Part shown: positions 1 to 8,563 of the stretch, piece after piece
How positions within the stretch are numbered: position 1 is the stretch's first letter
How the letters are laid out: every line of letters starts with the position of its first letter
DNA from: Anaerolineales bacterium UBA5069
GTDB lineage: Bacteria > Chloroflexota > Anaerolineae > Caldilineales > Caldilineaceae
Reading direction: 5' to 3'
Length of the DNA: 25,310 nt
Assembly: GCA_002415895.1 (NCBI GenBank)
Contig: DIAV01000250.1
Coordinates: 1-25,310 of the forward strand
Made by a program: the position numbers and the translations under genes
The notes under the pieces: model-generated
Databases searched by the model: none
What the model was told of the DNA's origin: nothing
Seen by the model: only the letters and a program-made list of their open reading frames with translations

Positions 1-340
1 TTTCTTCGGCGCAGATGACCGGCAGGTCGCCGTTCAGAATGCTCTGCAGCGCGGCCGACGACGGCGTGTGGCTGATGAGGGCGCGCACTTCATTGACACG
101 CAGTGTCTCCAGCAGCCCCAGATAGCTCTCGCCGGGGAGCGTCTCCGTCAGGCGCGGCAAGCGCACGAGGTCCACGCCCAGTTCCAGGGCGCGCTGCTTG
201 GCGGCTTCGCGCACCTGCACCCAGAAAGGATCACCCGGGTAGAGGGCAAAGCCAATGCGCAGCGGCCCGGGCGAGGAGAGGGGTGCCGCCTTGGGCGCGT
301 AATTGGGAGAAGCTGGAGGGCGAGAGGGGTTGTCAGGCAT
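1..340 (-). CDS. Periplasmic-binding-fold sugar-binding protein, N-terminal part (runs off the left edge)
   Basis: The first 113 codons are visible, reading leftwards from ATG at 340; the gene continues outside the window. After about 28 polar, Pro/Ser-rich residues comes LRIGFALYPGDPFWVQVREA, followed by an amphipathic helix and VDLVRLP. This is the typical beta-alpha-beta opening of the type I periplasmic-binding fold found in ribose/xylose-binding proteins and LacI-type effector domains. A second beta-alpha unit ends in ALISHTP and the last visible strand is LPVICAEE. There is neither an N-terminal signal peptide nor a helix-turn-helix, so it is neither an ordinary exported binding protein nor a LacI regulator. 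In Chloroflexota, such domains often form the input module of cytoplasmic sensor proteins, which is my preferred reading. The start lacks a clear Shine-Dalgarno sequence, so it is uncertain. The 98 bp to the upstream ATPase stop codon hold nothing recognisable. Confidence 0.7.
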   Translation of the reverse strand, partial: MPDNPSRPPASPNYAPKAAPLSSPGPLRIGFALYPGDPFWVQVREAAKQRALELGVDLVRLPRLTETLPGESYLGLLETLRVNEVRALISHTPSSAALQSILNGDLPVICAEE

Positions 341-438
341 AGGGAGGCAACCACAGGCAGAAGGCGCGCAAGGGAGCGGTGCGCAAGAATTCAGGGCGGT
401 TGTGGCACGCGCAGCCAGTATACCATGCGGGGGTGGCG

Positions 439-2259
439 CTACCCGTTGCTGTACAGCACCTGAATGCCCTCCTCCAGGCTCCATGCACCCAGTTCGATCA
501 GGTCGGCATCGAGGCTGCCACCGGCGCGCACTGCATCAAACCATGCCTGCGAGGGCGTTGTAATGATGAGGTGGCCAATGGCGGGGGCTTGCTCTGCCAG
601 CAGGTGCACCACCCGCTGCAGGTGCGCTTCGTCCAGCGAGCCAAGCACGTCGTCCAGCACCACAATGCTTGCGCTCGTGCCCGCGTTTTGGGCCATGGCC
701 AGATAGATGCACAACCCCAGCGTGTCCAAATGGCCCTCGCTGTAATAGGCAGTGGGCGCAACATCCTGCACCTCGCCAAAGCGCGCCTTGAGCTCGAGCG
801 ACGCCTTGCCTGTGGATTTGACGGTGACGGCCACGCTGCCCAGCGCTTCATCGGGGTGCAGCGCGGCGTAGAAGGCATCAACCTGGTCGGCAATTGTGTG
901 CAGCAGCTTCTCTACATAGCGCTTGCGCGCGCCTTCGGCCACGGCCAGAAAGCCGCGCAGGCGCTCCGCCACAGCCTGTTGCGCGTGCAGAACGGCGTTG
1001 GCCTGCTCAATTGTATGCAGGTGCGTGCGCAGCGACGTCAACTGGTTGAGCGTCTTCTGGTCGTCTTCAATGATGGCATCCAGAAGAGGGGCGCGCTTGT
1101 CGAGATCGTCCAGCAGCGCCTTGGCCGCAAGCAGCGCAGGATTATCTGTGCGCGCAAATTCCAGTGCAGCAACATCCGCGTTGCCCCGAAACGCAGGTGG
1201 CGCGTCGATCATGGCAGCAGCTAATTGGCGACACCCGGCAATGTAGGCGTCTTTGGCGGCAGCCTGCACGGCTTCATAGTTGTTGAGTTGCAGTTGCGTC
1301 TCTGCCTGCTGTGCCAGCAGGGCGCGCACTGCTGCGGTACGCTCCAGTGCTGCGTCAATGCGCTGCAGCAGGGTGGCATCAGCTTCGGCTTTGCCGCATA
1401 CCGGGCATATGCCCGCAGCATGGGCATCACTTTGCAGATAACGCTGCGCCTCCTCAAGCAGGGGCACAAGCTGGGCATCACCCGCCACGCCCCCTTGTTG
1501 GGCTTCAGCCAGAGAGAGTGCGATCTGCTGTAAATTGTTGCCGAGGCTCTTGCGCGCCTCGGCATTGGCACGCGCATCGCTGCGCAAACGCTGCGTATCG
1601 CGCAGGTGATCGCGCAGCAGCTTGTTGGCGTCGAGGCGCGCTTGCAGCGCGGCTGCGCCCTCACGCGTCTTGGCCCGCGCCCATGCGTCGGCATTGCCCA
1701 GGGGCGCAGCTTCAGCCTGCCAAAGCGCCGCCAGCGCCTGCACGGCCTGCTGCTTCTGGCTCTCCGCCAGGCTCACCTCCATGCCCACATCCTTGACGGC
1801 TTTGCGCAGCGACTCTTCTGCGGCCTCGACGTGGGGCACGGTAATGAATGCCTGCAACGCCTTGTAGCGATCGGCGGGTGCGGCATCCATGAGGCGTGTG
1901 ATGTCGGCGCGCCGCAAGACCAGCGCACGGGGCGGATTCTCGGGCGTGACTGCAATCTTGCTCCCGCGCAAACCTGCGCGCCATGCGCCGCCATCAGTAA
2001 CCAGCTTCACCTCCACCTGCGCGGGCGCAGCGTTGACGGAAACCAGATGCTTGGCCGCCGAAGCACCGCTGCGGTCGGCCAGCGAGCCGAATTCCTGATT
2101 GCAAATGAAATCGATGGCGTCCACGATGGTGGATTTGCCCGTGCCGTTGCCGCCCAGGATGATCGCCACGTTCTTGTTGCGCGCAAAGCGCAGCGCAAGC
2201 GGCTGCGTGCTGCCGCGAAAATTTGTGAGTGTCAGGCTTTCAATCAGCGAGGCTGTCAT
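439..2259 (-). CDS. SMC/RecF/Rad50-like AAA family ATPase
   Basis: This 606-residue protein is built like a short SMC/Rad50 relative. Walker A is GGNGTGKST at residues 36-44, after the typical opening SLTLTNFRG. A central helical region of about residues 145-460 has coiled-coil character and contains one CPVC motif near 285-288, in the position of a zinc hook. The C-terminal half carries the ABC signature-like SEGHLDTLG (507-515) and Walker B IVVLDD (532-537) followed by VLGSLDEAH. Proteins of this family bind and act on DNA, or act as ATPase engines in repair or phage-defence systems; the exact role here is unknown. ATG at 2259 is preferred because GGGAG lies 7 nt upstream; GTG at 2262 is the alternative. 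The stop of the small upstream gene overlaps the start (TGATG), so the two are probably translationally coupled. Confidence 0.85.
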   Translation of the reverse strand: MTASLIESLTLTNFRGSTQPLALRFARNKNVAIILGGNGTGKSTIVDAIDFICNQEFGSLADRSGASAAKHLVSVNAAPAQVEVKLVTDGGAWRAGLRGSKIAVTPENPPRALVLRRADITRLMDAAPADRYKALQAFITVPHVEAAEESLRKAVKDVGMEVSLAESQKQQAVQALAALWQAEAAPLGNADAWARAKTREGAAALQARLDANKLLRDHLRDTQRLRSDARANAEARKSLGNNLQQIALSLAEAQQGGVAGDAQLVPLLEEAQRYLQSDAHAAGICPVCGKAEADATLLQRIDAALERTAAVRALLAQQAETQLQLNNYEAVQAAAKDAYIAGCRQLAAAMIDAPPAFRGNADVAALEFARTDNPALLAAKALLDDLDKRAPLLDAIIEDDQKTLNQLTSLRTHLHTIEQANAVLHAQQAVAERLRGFLAVAEGARKRYVEKLLHTIADQVDAFYAALHPDEALGSVAVTVKSTGKASLELKARFGEVQDVAPTAYYSEGHLDTLGLCIYLAMAQNAGTSASIVVLDDVLGSLDEAHLQRVVHLLAEQAPAIGHLIITTPSQAWFDAVRAGGSLDADLIELGAWSLEEGIQVLYSNG

Positions 2260-2504
2260 CACTCGGCTCCCGCATCACACGGCTCCAGGGCAATCGCGCG
2301 CTGCGCAATGGCAACCCAGCCCGGCGCATCAAGTTCGCCCGAGGCGATGCGCGTGCGCACGCCGTCGCTCTGCTCGGGGCAGATCAGCCCCTGCACTTCG
2401 AGCAGTGCCACAATCTCAAAGGCCACCTGCATGTCGGGTGTGTGGCTACCGGCGCGTGCGCCGGCCTGATTGGATTGGCCGGCAGCGAATGGATTGTTTG
2501 ACAT
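2259..2504 (-). CDS. Small protein of unknown function, coupled to the SMC-like ATPase
   Basis: The predicted product is 81 residues if it starts at the ATG giving MSNNPFAAGQ. In-frame ATGs at 2516 and 2573 would add 4 and 23 residues, and none has a convincing Shine-Dalgarno sequence. The N-terminus is polar (Asn/Gln/Gly/Ala). The rest forms two or three amphipathic helices (MQVAFEIVALLEVQGLICPE and a later WVAIAQRAIALE). No signal peptide, membrane segment or metal motif is visible. The stop codon overlaps the start of the ATPase gene, so the two products are likely made together and may interact. I do not recognise a family. Small partner subunits encoded just before RecF-like ATPases are known in several repair and defence systems, but no homology is claimed here. 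Confidence 0.6.
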   Translation of the reverse strand: MSNNPFAAGQSNQAGARAGSHTPDMQVAFEIVALLEVQGLICPEQSDGVRTRIASGELDAPGWVAIAQRAIALEPCDAGAE

Positions 2505-2572
2505 AGCATTCTTCATTTCACCGTTGCGCGCCGGTCTGCACCACACCTGCGCGGGCTGAACGCGTTTGCGCA

Positions 2573-2613
2573 CATCGTCAACGCGCCATGCTGAGCGTGG
2601 CGCGTTGACGATG
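2573..2613 (-). terminator. Perfect 16-bp hairpin after the clostripain gene
   Basis: The arms at 2573-2588 and 2598-2613 are perfectly complementary, with a 9-nt loop. The structure lies 5 bp past the stop codon of the peptidase gene and before the small gene. There is no T-tract after the stem in the direction of transcription, so it may be a tract-less terminator or a 3'-end stabiliser. It suggests that the peptidase and the ATPase pair are separate transcription units. Confidence 0.6.
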
Positions 2614-2618
2614 TTCCC

Positions 2619-5600
2619 CTATTCGGCGGGCCAGCCGGCCACAAAATCGTCAAAGACAAAGGCGGTCGCCGCCTCTGCATCAAAGTTTTCCACCATGTAG
2701 CCTGCGCTGCCTTCAGCGTACTCCTCGTCGGCAAAGTCGCCCACCTGCACCCCGTTGACATACAAGCCATAGACACCGCCCGCGCCCATCACGGCCAGGG
2801 TATTGAGGGCCTCTTCTGCAGTGTCGAAGACATCAATAGGCGTCCATTCAACCAGCGTCTCCAGCGTGTCGCCGTTTGCTTTCTCCACCAGGAAGAAGCC
2901 GTCACCGCTCACGCGGAAGGTGTAGAAGTGGCTGTCGTCCAGTACCTGGAAGGTGAGACCGAAGGCGGTGTCAACCGCGCCTGCGCTCTGCGCCGTCACC
3001 TGCAGCATAAAGACATCGGGCAGCGCAAGGTCAACGTAGTTGTCGTAAATTGCACCCGAGGCAGGGTTCATGGCATAGACGTACTGCTCGCTGTCGAGGT
3101 CATAATAACCCTGACCCCATTCCTGCGCCACATCGTCATCATAGAGGCCGCTGGCAGGGTCGCTGTAGTCATCCTCAAAGAATGTTTCATCAAAGTCGGG
3201 TTGATAGGCCTCGGCGTCCGTGCTGCCAAAGCCATCAATGCCGGGGATGAGCACGTCAAAACTGTACAACACGGCGTCCAGATCGGGCAGCAAGGCTTCG
3301 GCATCGGCGGCGGGGGCCACGAAATCCACCACGTAGGTGAGTCCATCGGCGGGCGTGGCTGCAATCACCTCGCCGTTGTAGGCGACGCCGTCGCGCGCAA
3401 AGGCAAAGTCGAATGCCTGTGCGTCAAAGTAGCCCAGATAGTAGTCGATGGGATCATCCACCACCTCAAGCTGCTCTACGCCTGCATCGCTTTCGAATTC
3501 GGCGTAAATGTCCTCCAGCGCGCTGCGGTTGGCCTCTGTGGCGTCGGCGGCGTCGGGGTACTCAAAGACCGAAATCGTCATCTGCGCGGCTGCGTCGGCT
3601 GTGCTGAGTATAACGCGGTTGTCCGCACCGGAATCTTCCAGCGGGGCCCACGTTTCGGGATGGAGCAACGCGAAGAGCAGATCCTCGTTCACCAGAGGCA
3701 CAAAGCCTTCTTCGGTGACGCCATCATCGCTGACGACAAAGATGCTCTCGTACGCCTCCACCTGATTGCCCTCCAGGTCCTCGGCAATCACACCCACAAT
3801 GTAATTGCCGCTGGGGGCGGCCGTGGCTTCCAGGACGAATGGCGCGTCGCCAAAGGTCAGCGTGCCGACTTCGCCATTGTACGCATCATTCTCTGCATAA
3901 TCCTCACCGTCGGCCAGATAGAAACCTTGTTCCATCACAATGAATTGGTCGCCGGGCTGGGGCGTAATCTCGCGCGGTGCGCCTGTGCCAAACGCGCCGG
4001 AGCCCAGAAAGCCAAAGACCTGTGCCAGCTCGCCATCGCGGAAGAAGAGACGGGCGTAGCGGTCGGCGCTGCCGTCGGCAAAGACATAGGTCCCTTCCAC
4101 CACATAGGTGGGCTCTTCGCCATAGGTCTCCGGTGCGAAGAGGGTGCGGATGGATGTCTCACCGTCGCTGATGGCGTAGACAATTGGCTCCCAATCATAG
4201 CCAACTGTGAAGGTCCCCTGCGGCCATTGCGGGTAGGTTACGCCGCCAACGGTTGTATCCTCGTTGGCAAAGAGAAAATCCTGATCCTCGATGATCATGA
4301 TCTGGTCTTCGGGCAGCAGGCGGCCAATGAAGCTGTAGACATAGCCCACGCGGTCGCCGGTGATCTCCGTCTCCACGGTCACAGGCGCATCCAAATAGGC
4401 AATTTCGGCCGAGAGTGTAATGGGGGCAATCTGCAGCGGCTTGCGCACCGTGTTGTTGACGGCGGGCGCAGTGGGTGCAGCACTCAGCAACCCCTCTTCG
4501 AGCAACGCCATAGCGACATCTTCAGGCAGTTCATACTCATCTACAAGAAACTGTGCGATCTCATCTTCTGTGTAGTCTTGTTCCAGCAGTGACGCGATTT
4601 CGTCGTCCAGAATCTGAATGAGCTCGGGGTCAACACCAGGCAGGAGCGCTTGTAGCGCGTCCTTGCGGGGAGATGCGGGACGCGCAAACGTGCCGCCCGA
4701 GCCATCACCCGAGTGGAAGGCAATGAACTCATCCCACTGCGTATCCTCTGCAAAGCGGGCGGCCACCGTGGTGTAGCCAAGGTTGCCGGCGATCTCGTAA
4801 ATGCTGCGCACGGGGAAATAGATGGCAATGCCGGTGGAGCCGGGACGTTCGGGGCCATGCTTTTCGGCAATCACGGCGTTCTGGCGGGCGGCGTCGAGCG
4901 CGTCCACGGCGGCCAGCACGTTGGCGTCGTTCGTGCTGCTCTGGATAAGCTGGGCAAAGTGGCCCAGATCGATATAGGGCGATGGAAATTCGTCGCCAAA
5001 GACTGATTCATACGCCTGTGCGTAGGTGCGCGCTGCGGCCACGGCGTTTTGGTCCATGGTTTGGAGAGCAGCCACAAGGCCATCCAGCGCTTGATTGAGC
5101 GCAGTAATTTGCGCCAGATCAACCGCCGTGAGCGTAACCTCGGCGTTCATCACCTCTGCCGCCTGCTGGCGCGTCAGGTTACCCACATAATCGGGGTTTA
5201 GAAGCTGTACATCGCCGTCGATATAGGACGCGACAATATGCGAAACAAGTTCGGCGCCGCCCATTTGGGGGTTGGCAACCAGTTCACCCAGGAAGGACGC
5301 GTAGGCCCAGCCCAGCCCCGGCTCCACTTCTTCGGAGGCAACGGCATAGCGCGCATGGGGCGCCAGCGCCGTGTAGACCTCAAGCTGGCTCATGAGGCAG
5401 GCGTCGAAGCCGATGACGTCGAGTGCGTCCAGCCCCACGTTGTCCAGCGCCTGACCCAGCACGTTATCCAACTCCATAAGCCACAAGTTGTCACCGAAGA
5501 ATTCGGTCAGGGCCAGATCGTCCGGCCCATTGCCGCCCGGGTCCGGGTCACTCAGGCCGCCGGGCCAGCCTGCGCCGTGGTCGGACATGATGAGCATGCG

Positions 5601-6068
5601 CTTTTGCGCGGGGAAGTTCGTCACGCCCCACTCAATGAACTCCTGGAGCGTCGCACCGTCGGCCATGTTGATCTCGCCCAGTTCCTCGAGCACCTCGGAG
5701 CCGAAGCCGCTCATGTCGTCATCCTGGGTAATGAGCAGGCGGCGCGCGCCCGTCCAATCCTCCATGCCCGCATAGCCGCCGCTGAAGCGATCGGTCTGCG
5801 CGATGATGGTGACCTGATCGGTTGAGCCAACGAATTCAGCCTCCTGCAGGTCAAGCATCAGGTCATACTCCAGAACATTGTCGTCGGCGTCGCTGTAGAG
5901 CATCACCAGCCATTCGGCTTCATCGCCCTGTGCAGCGCCGGCGGCTGGTTGGGCCGCCCATGCGGCAAGGGGTGCGAAAGCAGGGGAAAGCGCAAAACTC
6001 AACGCTGCCAGCACCATCAGTAGCCGGCGCAAGCGCACCATAAGCAATGAACCCTGTCGGTTGGACAT
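2619..6068 (-). CDS. Secreted clostripain-family (C11) cysteine peptidase, large
   Basis: The product is 1149 residues from ATG at 6068, chosen because AAGGG lies about 8 nt upstream and the start directly precedes a signal peptide (basic MSNRQGSLLMVRLRR, hydrophobic core, cleavage near AAWAAQ around residue 39). Earlier in-frame starts would add an implausible 52-residue extension. The C11 fold follows: strand EWLVMLYSDADDN (residues 52-64), catalytic His in LIMSDHGAGW (H164) and catalytic Cys in VIGFDACLMSQLE (C224). Clostripain-like enzymes cleave after Arg or Lys and usually self-activate. The remaining roughly 650 residues are beta-rich and very acidic. The last 200 (from about 950) look like a LamG/DUF1080-type beta-sandwich, with VYGLYVNGVQVGDF near the end. 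No transmembrane anchor or sorting signal is seen at the C-terminus, so the protein is probably released or loosely surface-bound. Family assignment is confident; substrate is unknown. Confidence 0.88.
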   Translation of the reverse strand: MSNRQGSLLMVRLRRLLMVLAALSFALSPAFAPLAAWAAQPAAGAAQGDEAEWLVMLYSDADDNVLEYDLMLDLQEAEFVGSTDQVTIIAQTDRFSGGYAGMEDWTGARRLLITQDDDMSGFGSEVLEELGEINMADGATLQEFIEWGVTNFPAQKRMLIMSDHGAGWPGGLSDPDPGGNGPDDLALTEFFGDNLWLMELDNVLGQALDNVGLDALDVIGFDACLMSQLEVYTALAPHARYAVASEEVEPGLGWAYASFLGELVANPQMGGAELVSHIVASYIDGDVQLLNPDYVGNLTRQQAAEVMNAEVTLTAVDLAQITALNQALDGLVAALQTMDQNAVAAARTYAQAYESVFGDEFPSPYIDLGHFAQLIQSSTNDANVLAAVDALDAARQNAVIAEKHGPERPGSTGIAIYFPVRSIYEIAGNLGYTTVAARFAEDTQWDEFIAFHSGDGSGGTFARPASPRKDALQALLPGVDPELIQILDDEIASLLEQDYTEDEIAQFLVDEYELPEDVAMALLEEGLLSAAPTAPAVNNTVRKPLQIAPITLSAEIAYLDAPVTVETEITGDRVGYVYSFIGRLLPEDQIMIIEDQDFLFANEDTTVGGVTYPQWPQGTFTVGYDWEPIVYAISDGETSIRTLFAPETYGEEPTYVVEGTYVFADGSADRYARLFFRDGELAQVFGFLGSGAFGTGAPREITPQPGDQFIVMEQGFYLADGEDYAENDAYNGEVGTLTFGDAPFVLEATAAPSGNYIVGVIAEDLEGNQVEAYESIFVVSDDGVTEEGFVPLVNEDLLFALLHPETWAPLEDSGADNRVILSTADAAAQMTISVFEYPDAADATEANRSALEDIYAEFESDAGVEQLEVVDDPIDYYLGYFDAQAFDFAFARDGVAYNGEVIAATPADGLTYVVDFVAPAADAEALLPDLDAVLYSFDVLIPGIDGFGSTDAEAYQPDFDETFFEDDYSDPASGLYDDDVAQEWGQGYYDLDSEQYVYAMNPASGAIYDNYVDLALPDVFMLQVTAQSAGAVDTAFGLTFQVLDDSHFYTFRVSGDGFFLVEKANGDTLETLVEWTPIDVFDTAEEALNTLAVMGAGGVYGLYVNGVQVGDFADEEYAEGSAGYMVENFDAEAATAFVFDDFVAGWPAE

Positions 6069-6265
6069 GATGTAGACCCTTCGCATGGCAAGCAGGTGGC
6101 GCAAGGCAGAGCAAGGCAGAGCAGCCCGCGCAATGCACCTTGCTGCACGGGCTATGTGAGTAGATGTCGGTGCGGGAAAGAACGAAAAGCGAGTGGGTAG
6201 TATAACGAAGTGTACTGATGACAAGAAACGGGATTTATCTGCGACGCCAGGGCGCAGGCGCGCCG

Positions 6266-8563
6266 TTACGAACCATTCTCCGCCGGCGTGGCGTGGGCGT
6301 GTTCCGGGGCCACAATTTCGGCCACGGCATCAATGATCTCCAGCAGGTGACTTGTGAAGAAGCCGCCGCTGTGGCTGAGGCGGATGGTGGCGCTGGCGAT
6401 GGCCTCGCCCTGCGGGTCGCGCGAGGAGATCACGATCACCGGCACATCGCGAATCGCCGGATCTGCCTGTTTTTCCTCAAGCACCTGAAAGCCGCCCATG
6501 ATGGGCATCATCAGGTCCAGCAGCAGAATATCAACCTTGCGCGTGCGCAGCATCTCCAGCACGCGCTTGCCATCCGTCACCTGCGCCACCTGGTACTTCT
6601 GCGGCGCCGACTCGAGCATGCGCGCGAAGAGGTGGAGTTCATCCAGTTCATCGTCGGCAACAAGCACATGTTTGATGCCGCCGGGGATGGGCAGTTGCTG
6701 GGCCACGTCCTCCAGCACGCCCAGCAGCTTGGTGCGGGTAATCGGCTTCATCAGGTATTGGATGACGCCCAACTGGCTGGCAGCCGAAACCTCGCCCGGA
6801 ATCCAGCAGCTGATCACAGGCGTTCCCACTGGCGCAAGCACAGCGCCGCCCAGCGTGAGATCCTCGAATGGGGGCATATTGACAACGAGTGCCTTGGCGG
6901 GGGAGCGGCTCAGCGCGGCGGCGGCTTCAGCCGGGGTGCGTGTGGCGACAATTTCAGCGTCCTGCACATAGCGCGCCAGCAGCCGTTGCAGCGACTGTTC
7001 TTGCTCCAGCACCACCAGGCGCGGGCTGGGGCGCGTGGCGGCCACGCGCGAGCGGCGCGTGCGCAACGAATAGCCATAGTCGTCGCCGGGAATCATGCCG
7101 CGCCGCATGGACTGCGCCAGGATCGCTTCGTTTTCATTGGGCAAAGGCGCCATCGGCAGCGAAAAGAGAAAGGCCGTGCCTGCGCCCGGCTGGCTGGTCA
7201 GCCACATCCTGCCTGCATGCAGCTCAATGAACTGTCGGCTGATTGTCAGCCCCAGGCCGCTGCCGCCATGCACGCGGCGCGTTGAACTATCGAGTTGCTG
7301 AAAAGGCTCGAAGATGCGTTTCTGGTCTTCCTCGGCAATGCCGGGGCCGGTGTCTGCTACGCTGACCAACAAGGATTCCTGCTCCTGCCAGGCGCGCACG
7401 TGGACGCCGCCCTGTGCAGTAAATCGTCCGGCGTTGCCCAGCAGATTGATGATGACCTGGCGAATGCGCGTTTGGTCGCAATAGACACGCGGCAGCGTGT
7501 CGGGCACATCAACTGTCAGGTAGAGCCCCTTGGATTCAAAGAGATCCTGCACGACCGACACCGCGGCGAGGATCATCTCCTGGGGGGCAACCCAATCGCG
7601 GCTGATGGCCATGCGCCCCGACTCAACCTGGCTCAGGTCCAGAACGTCATTGACGAGCGAGAGCAGGTGCTGGCTGTTGCGCTCAATGGCTGCAATGTCT
7701 GTCATTAGCGCGGCGGGCAGACGTGTGCGATAGAGGTGGGGAGATTTGGCAATGATGTCGGCAAAGCCAATGATCATGTTCAGCGGCGTGCGCAGTTCAT
7801 GGCTGACATTGGAAACAAACTCCACTTTGGCCTGGCGCGCTTCTTCGGCAACCTGGCCCAACGCCTTGAGGCGTTCGGCAAGGCGTGTCAACTCGTGGTT
7901 GGCGCGTGTCAAATCTTCCTGTGTTTGCAGCAGCACCAGCCGCTGCTCGCGCGCATCATCCAGGTTGACGCGTGCCTGATCCAGGCTGGAGAGCGCCCAA
8001 CGCGTCACAGTGATGAGGTGCGCTGTGGCCGTCCAGCCCACCATGCCTGTCAACGCGCCGAAGAGCATAATCAGCCCGGCATGACCGGCTGATATAGGTG
8101 CCAGCGCGGCCGCACGCTGCGCCCCAATCACCAGCACAATCACGCTCAGTTCGGCCACCAGTGCGGCCTGCCAGCCCAGCGTGATGGCCGAAAGCAGGGG
8201 CAATATCGCAATCAGCAGCAGGAGCGCAGCGTTGTCGAATGCAAAACTGGCAGCAACAACCAGCGCGGCCACGGCAACTTGCCAAAGAATCAGCGTGAGT
8301 GTATAGCGTCGCGCCACCATGCGGTGGGCCACAAGCGAGGCCAGCCCCAACGCAGCTGAGAGTACAAAGAGCCGCGCCATGAGCCCGGTTGACGCTGAGC
8401 CGGAGACAATGATGGTTGCCAGGATCAGGATTGCGGCCGCGATCACAATCGTGCTTCTGGCTTTGGAGATCAAGAGATCGTTGAGTGAAGCCACTTGTGC
8501 GGCGCTTGCCGTTGTACTCGTTTCCAAAGTGGATTGGAGTTCGGATTGGTTCGCTATGTTCAT
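6266..8563 (-). CDS. Membrane hybrid sensor histidine kinase with two receiver domains
   Basis: This 765-residue protein starts with about 35 soluble residues, then some six hydrophobic segments between residues 37 and 185 (MASE-like membrane sensor). A coiled coil (about 190-245) leads to HisKA with phosphoacceptor H255 in NVSHELRTPLN. The HATPase domain shows N-box NLLGNAGRF, G1 DTGPGIA and G2 GGSGLGL. Two receiver-like domains follow. The first (about 505-620) has Asn at the phosphorylation site (ALVVNMPPF), so it probably cannot be phosphorylated. The second (about 628-750) has DD pair VADDE, phosphoacceptor Asp in LLLDLMMPIMGG and ends in a TIRLSHSGGF element instead of the usual Lys-Pro. 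The gene overlaps the upstream response regulator by 4 bp (ATGA), so the two form an operon. The sensed signal is unknown; the nearby divergent sugar operon makes a carbohydrate-related cue plausible. Confidence 0.92.
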   Translation of the reverse strand: MNIANQSELQSTLETSTTASAAQVASLNDLLISKARSTIVIAAAILILATIIVSGSASTGLMARLFVLSAALGLASLVAHRMVARRYTLTLILWQVAVAALVVAASFAFDNAALLLLIAILPLLSAITLGWQAALVAELSVIVLVIGAQRAAALAPISAGHAGLIMLFGALTGMVGWTATAHLITVTRWALSSLDQARVNLDDAREQRLVLLQTQEDLTRANHELTRLAERLKALGQVAEEARQAKVEFVSNVSHELRTPLNMIIGFADIIAKSPHLYRTRLPAALMTDIAAIERNSQHLLSLVNDVLDLSQVESGRMAISRDWVAPQEMILAAVSVVQDLFESKGLYLTVDVPDTLPRVYCDQTRIRQVIINLLGNAGRFTAQGGVHVRAWQEQESLLVSVADTGPGIAEEDQKRIFEPFQQLDSSTRRVHGGSGLGLTISRQFIELHAGRMWLTSQPGAGTAFLFSLPMAPLPNENEAILAQSMRRGMIPGDDYGYSLRTRRSRVAATRPSPRLVVLEQEQSLQRLLARYVQDAEIVATRTPAEAAAALSRSPAKALVVNMPPFEDLTLGGAVLAPVGTPVISCWIPGEVSAASQLGVIQYLMKPITRTKLLGVLEDVAQQLPIPGGIKHVLVADDELDELHLFARMLESAPQKYQVAQVTDGKRVLEMLRTRKVDILLLDLMMPIMGGFQVLEEKQADPAIRDVPVIVISSRDPQGEAIASATIRLSHSGGFFTSHLLEIIDAVAEIVAPEHAHATPAENGS

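Noticed and set aside
379..1224. 281-codon plus-strand frame opposite the SMC-like ATPase
   Set aside because: It is a shadow of the ATPase gene in a GC-rich genome; composition is low-complexity and no domain is seen.
2928..4592. 554-codon plus-strand frame opposite the clostripain gene
   Set aside because: It is antisense to a protein with clear signal peptide and catalytic motifs; the frame is rich in Gly/Val/His and shows no recognisable domain.
439..6068. Idea that the clostripain peptidase is the effector of a defence system with the SMC-like ATPase
   Set aside because: The peptidase has a clear export signal, so it acts outside the cytoplasm, and a strong hairpin separates it from the ATPase pair.
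6101..6120. GCAAGGCAGA tandem duplication upstream of the clostripain gene
   Set aside because: Only two copies of a 10-bp unit, with no symmetry or link to a known signal; likely chance slippage.
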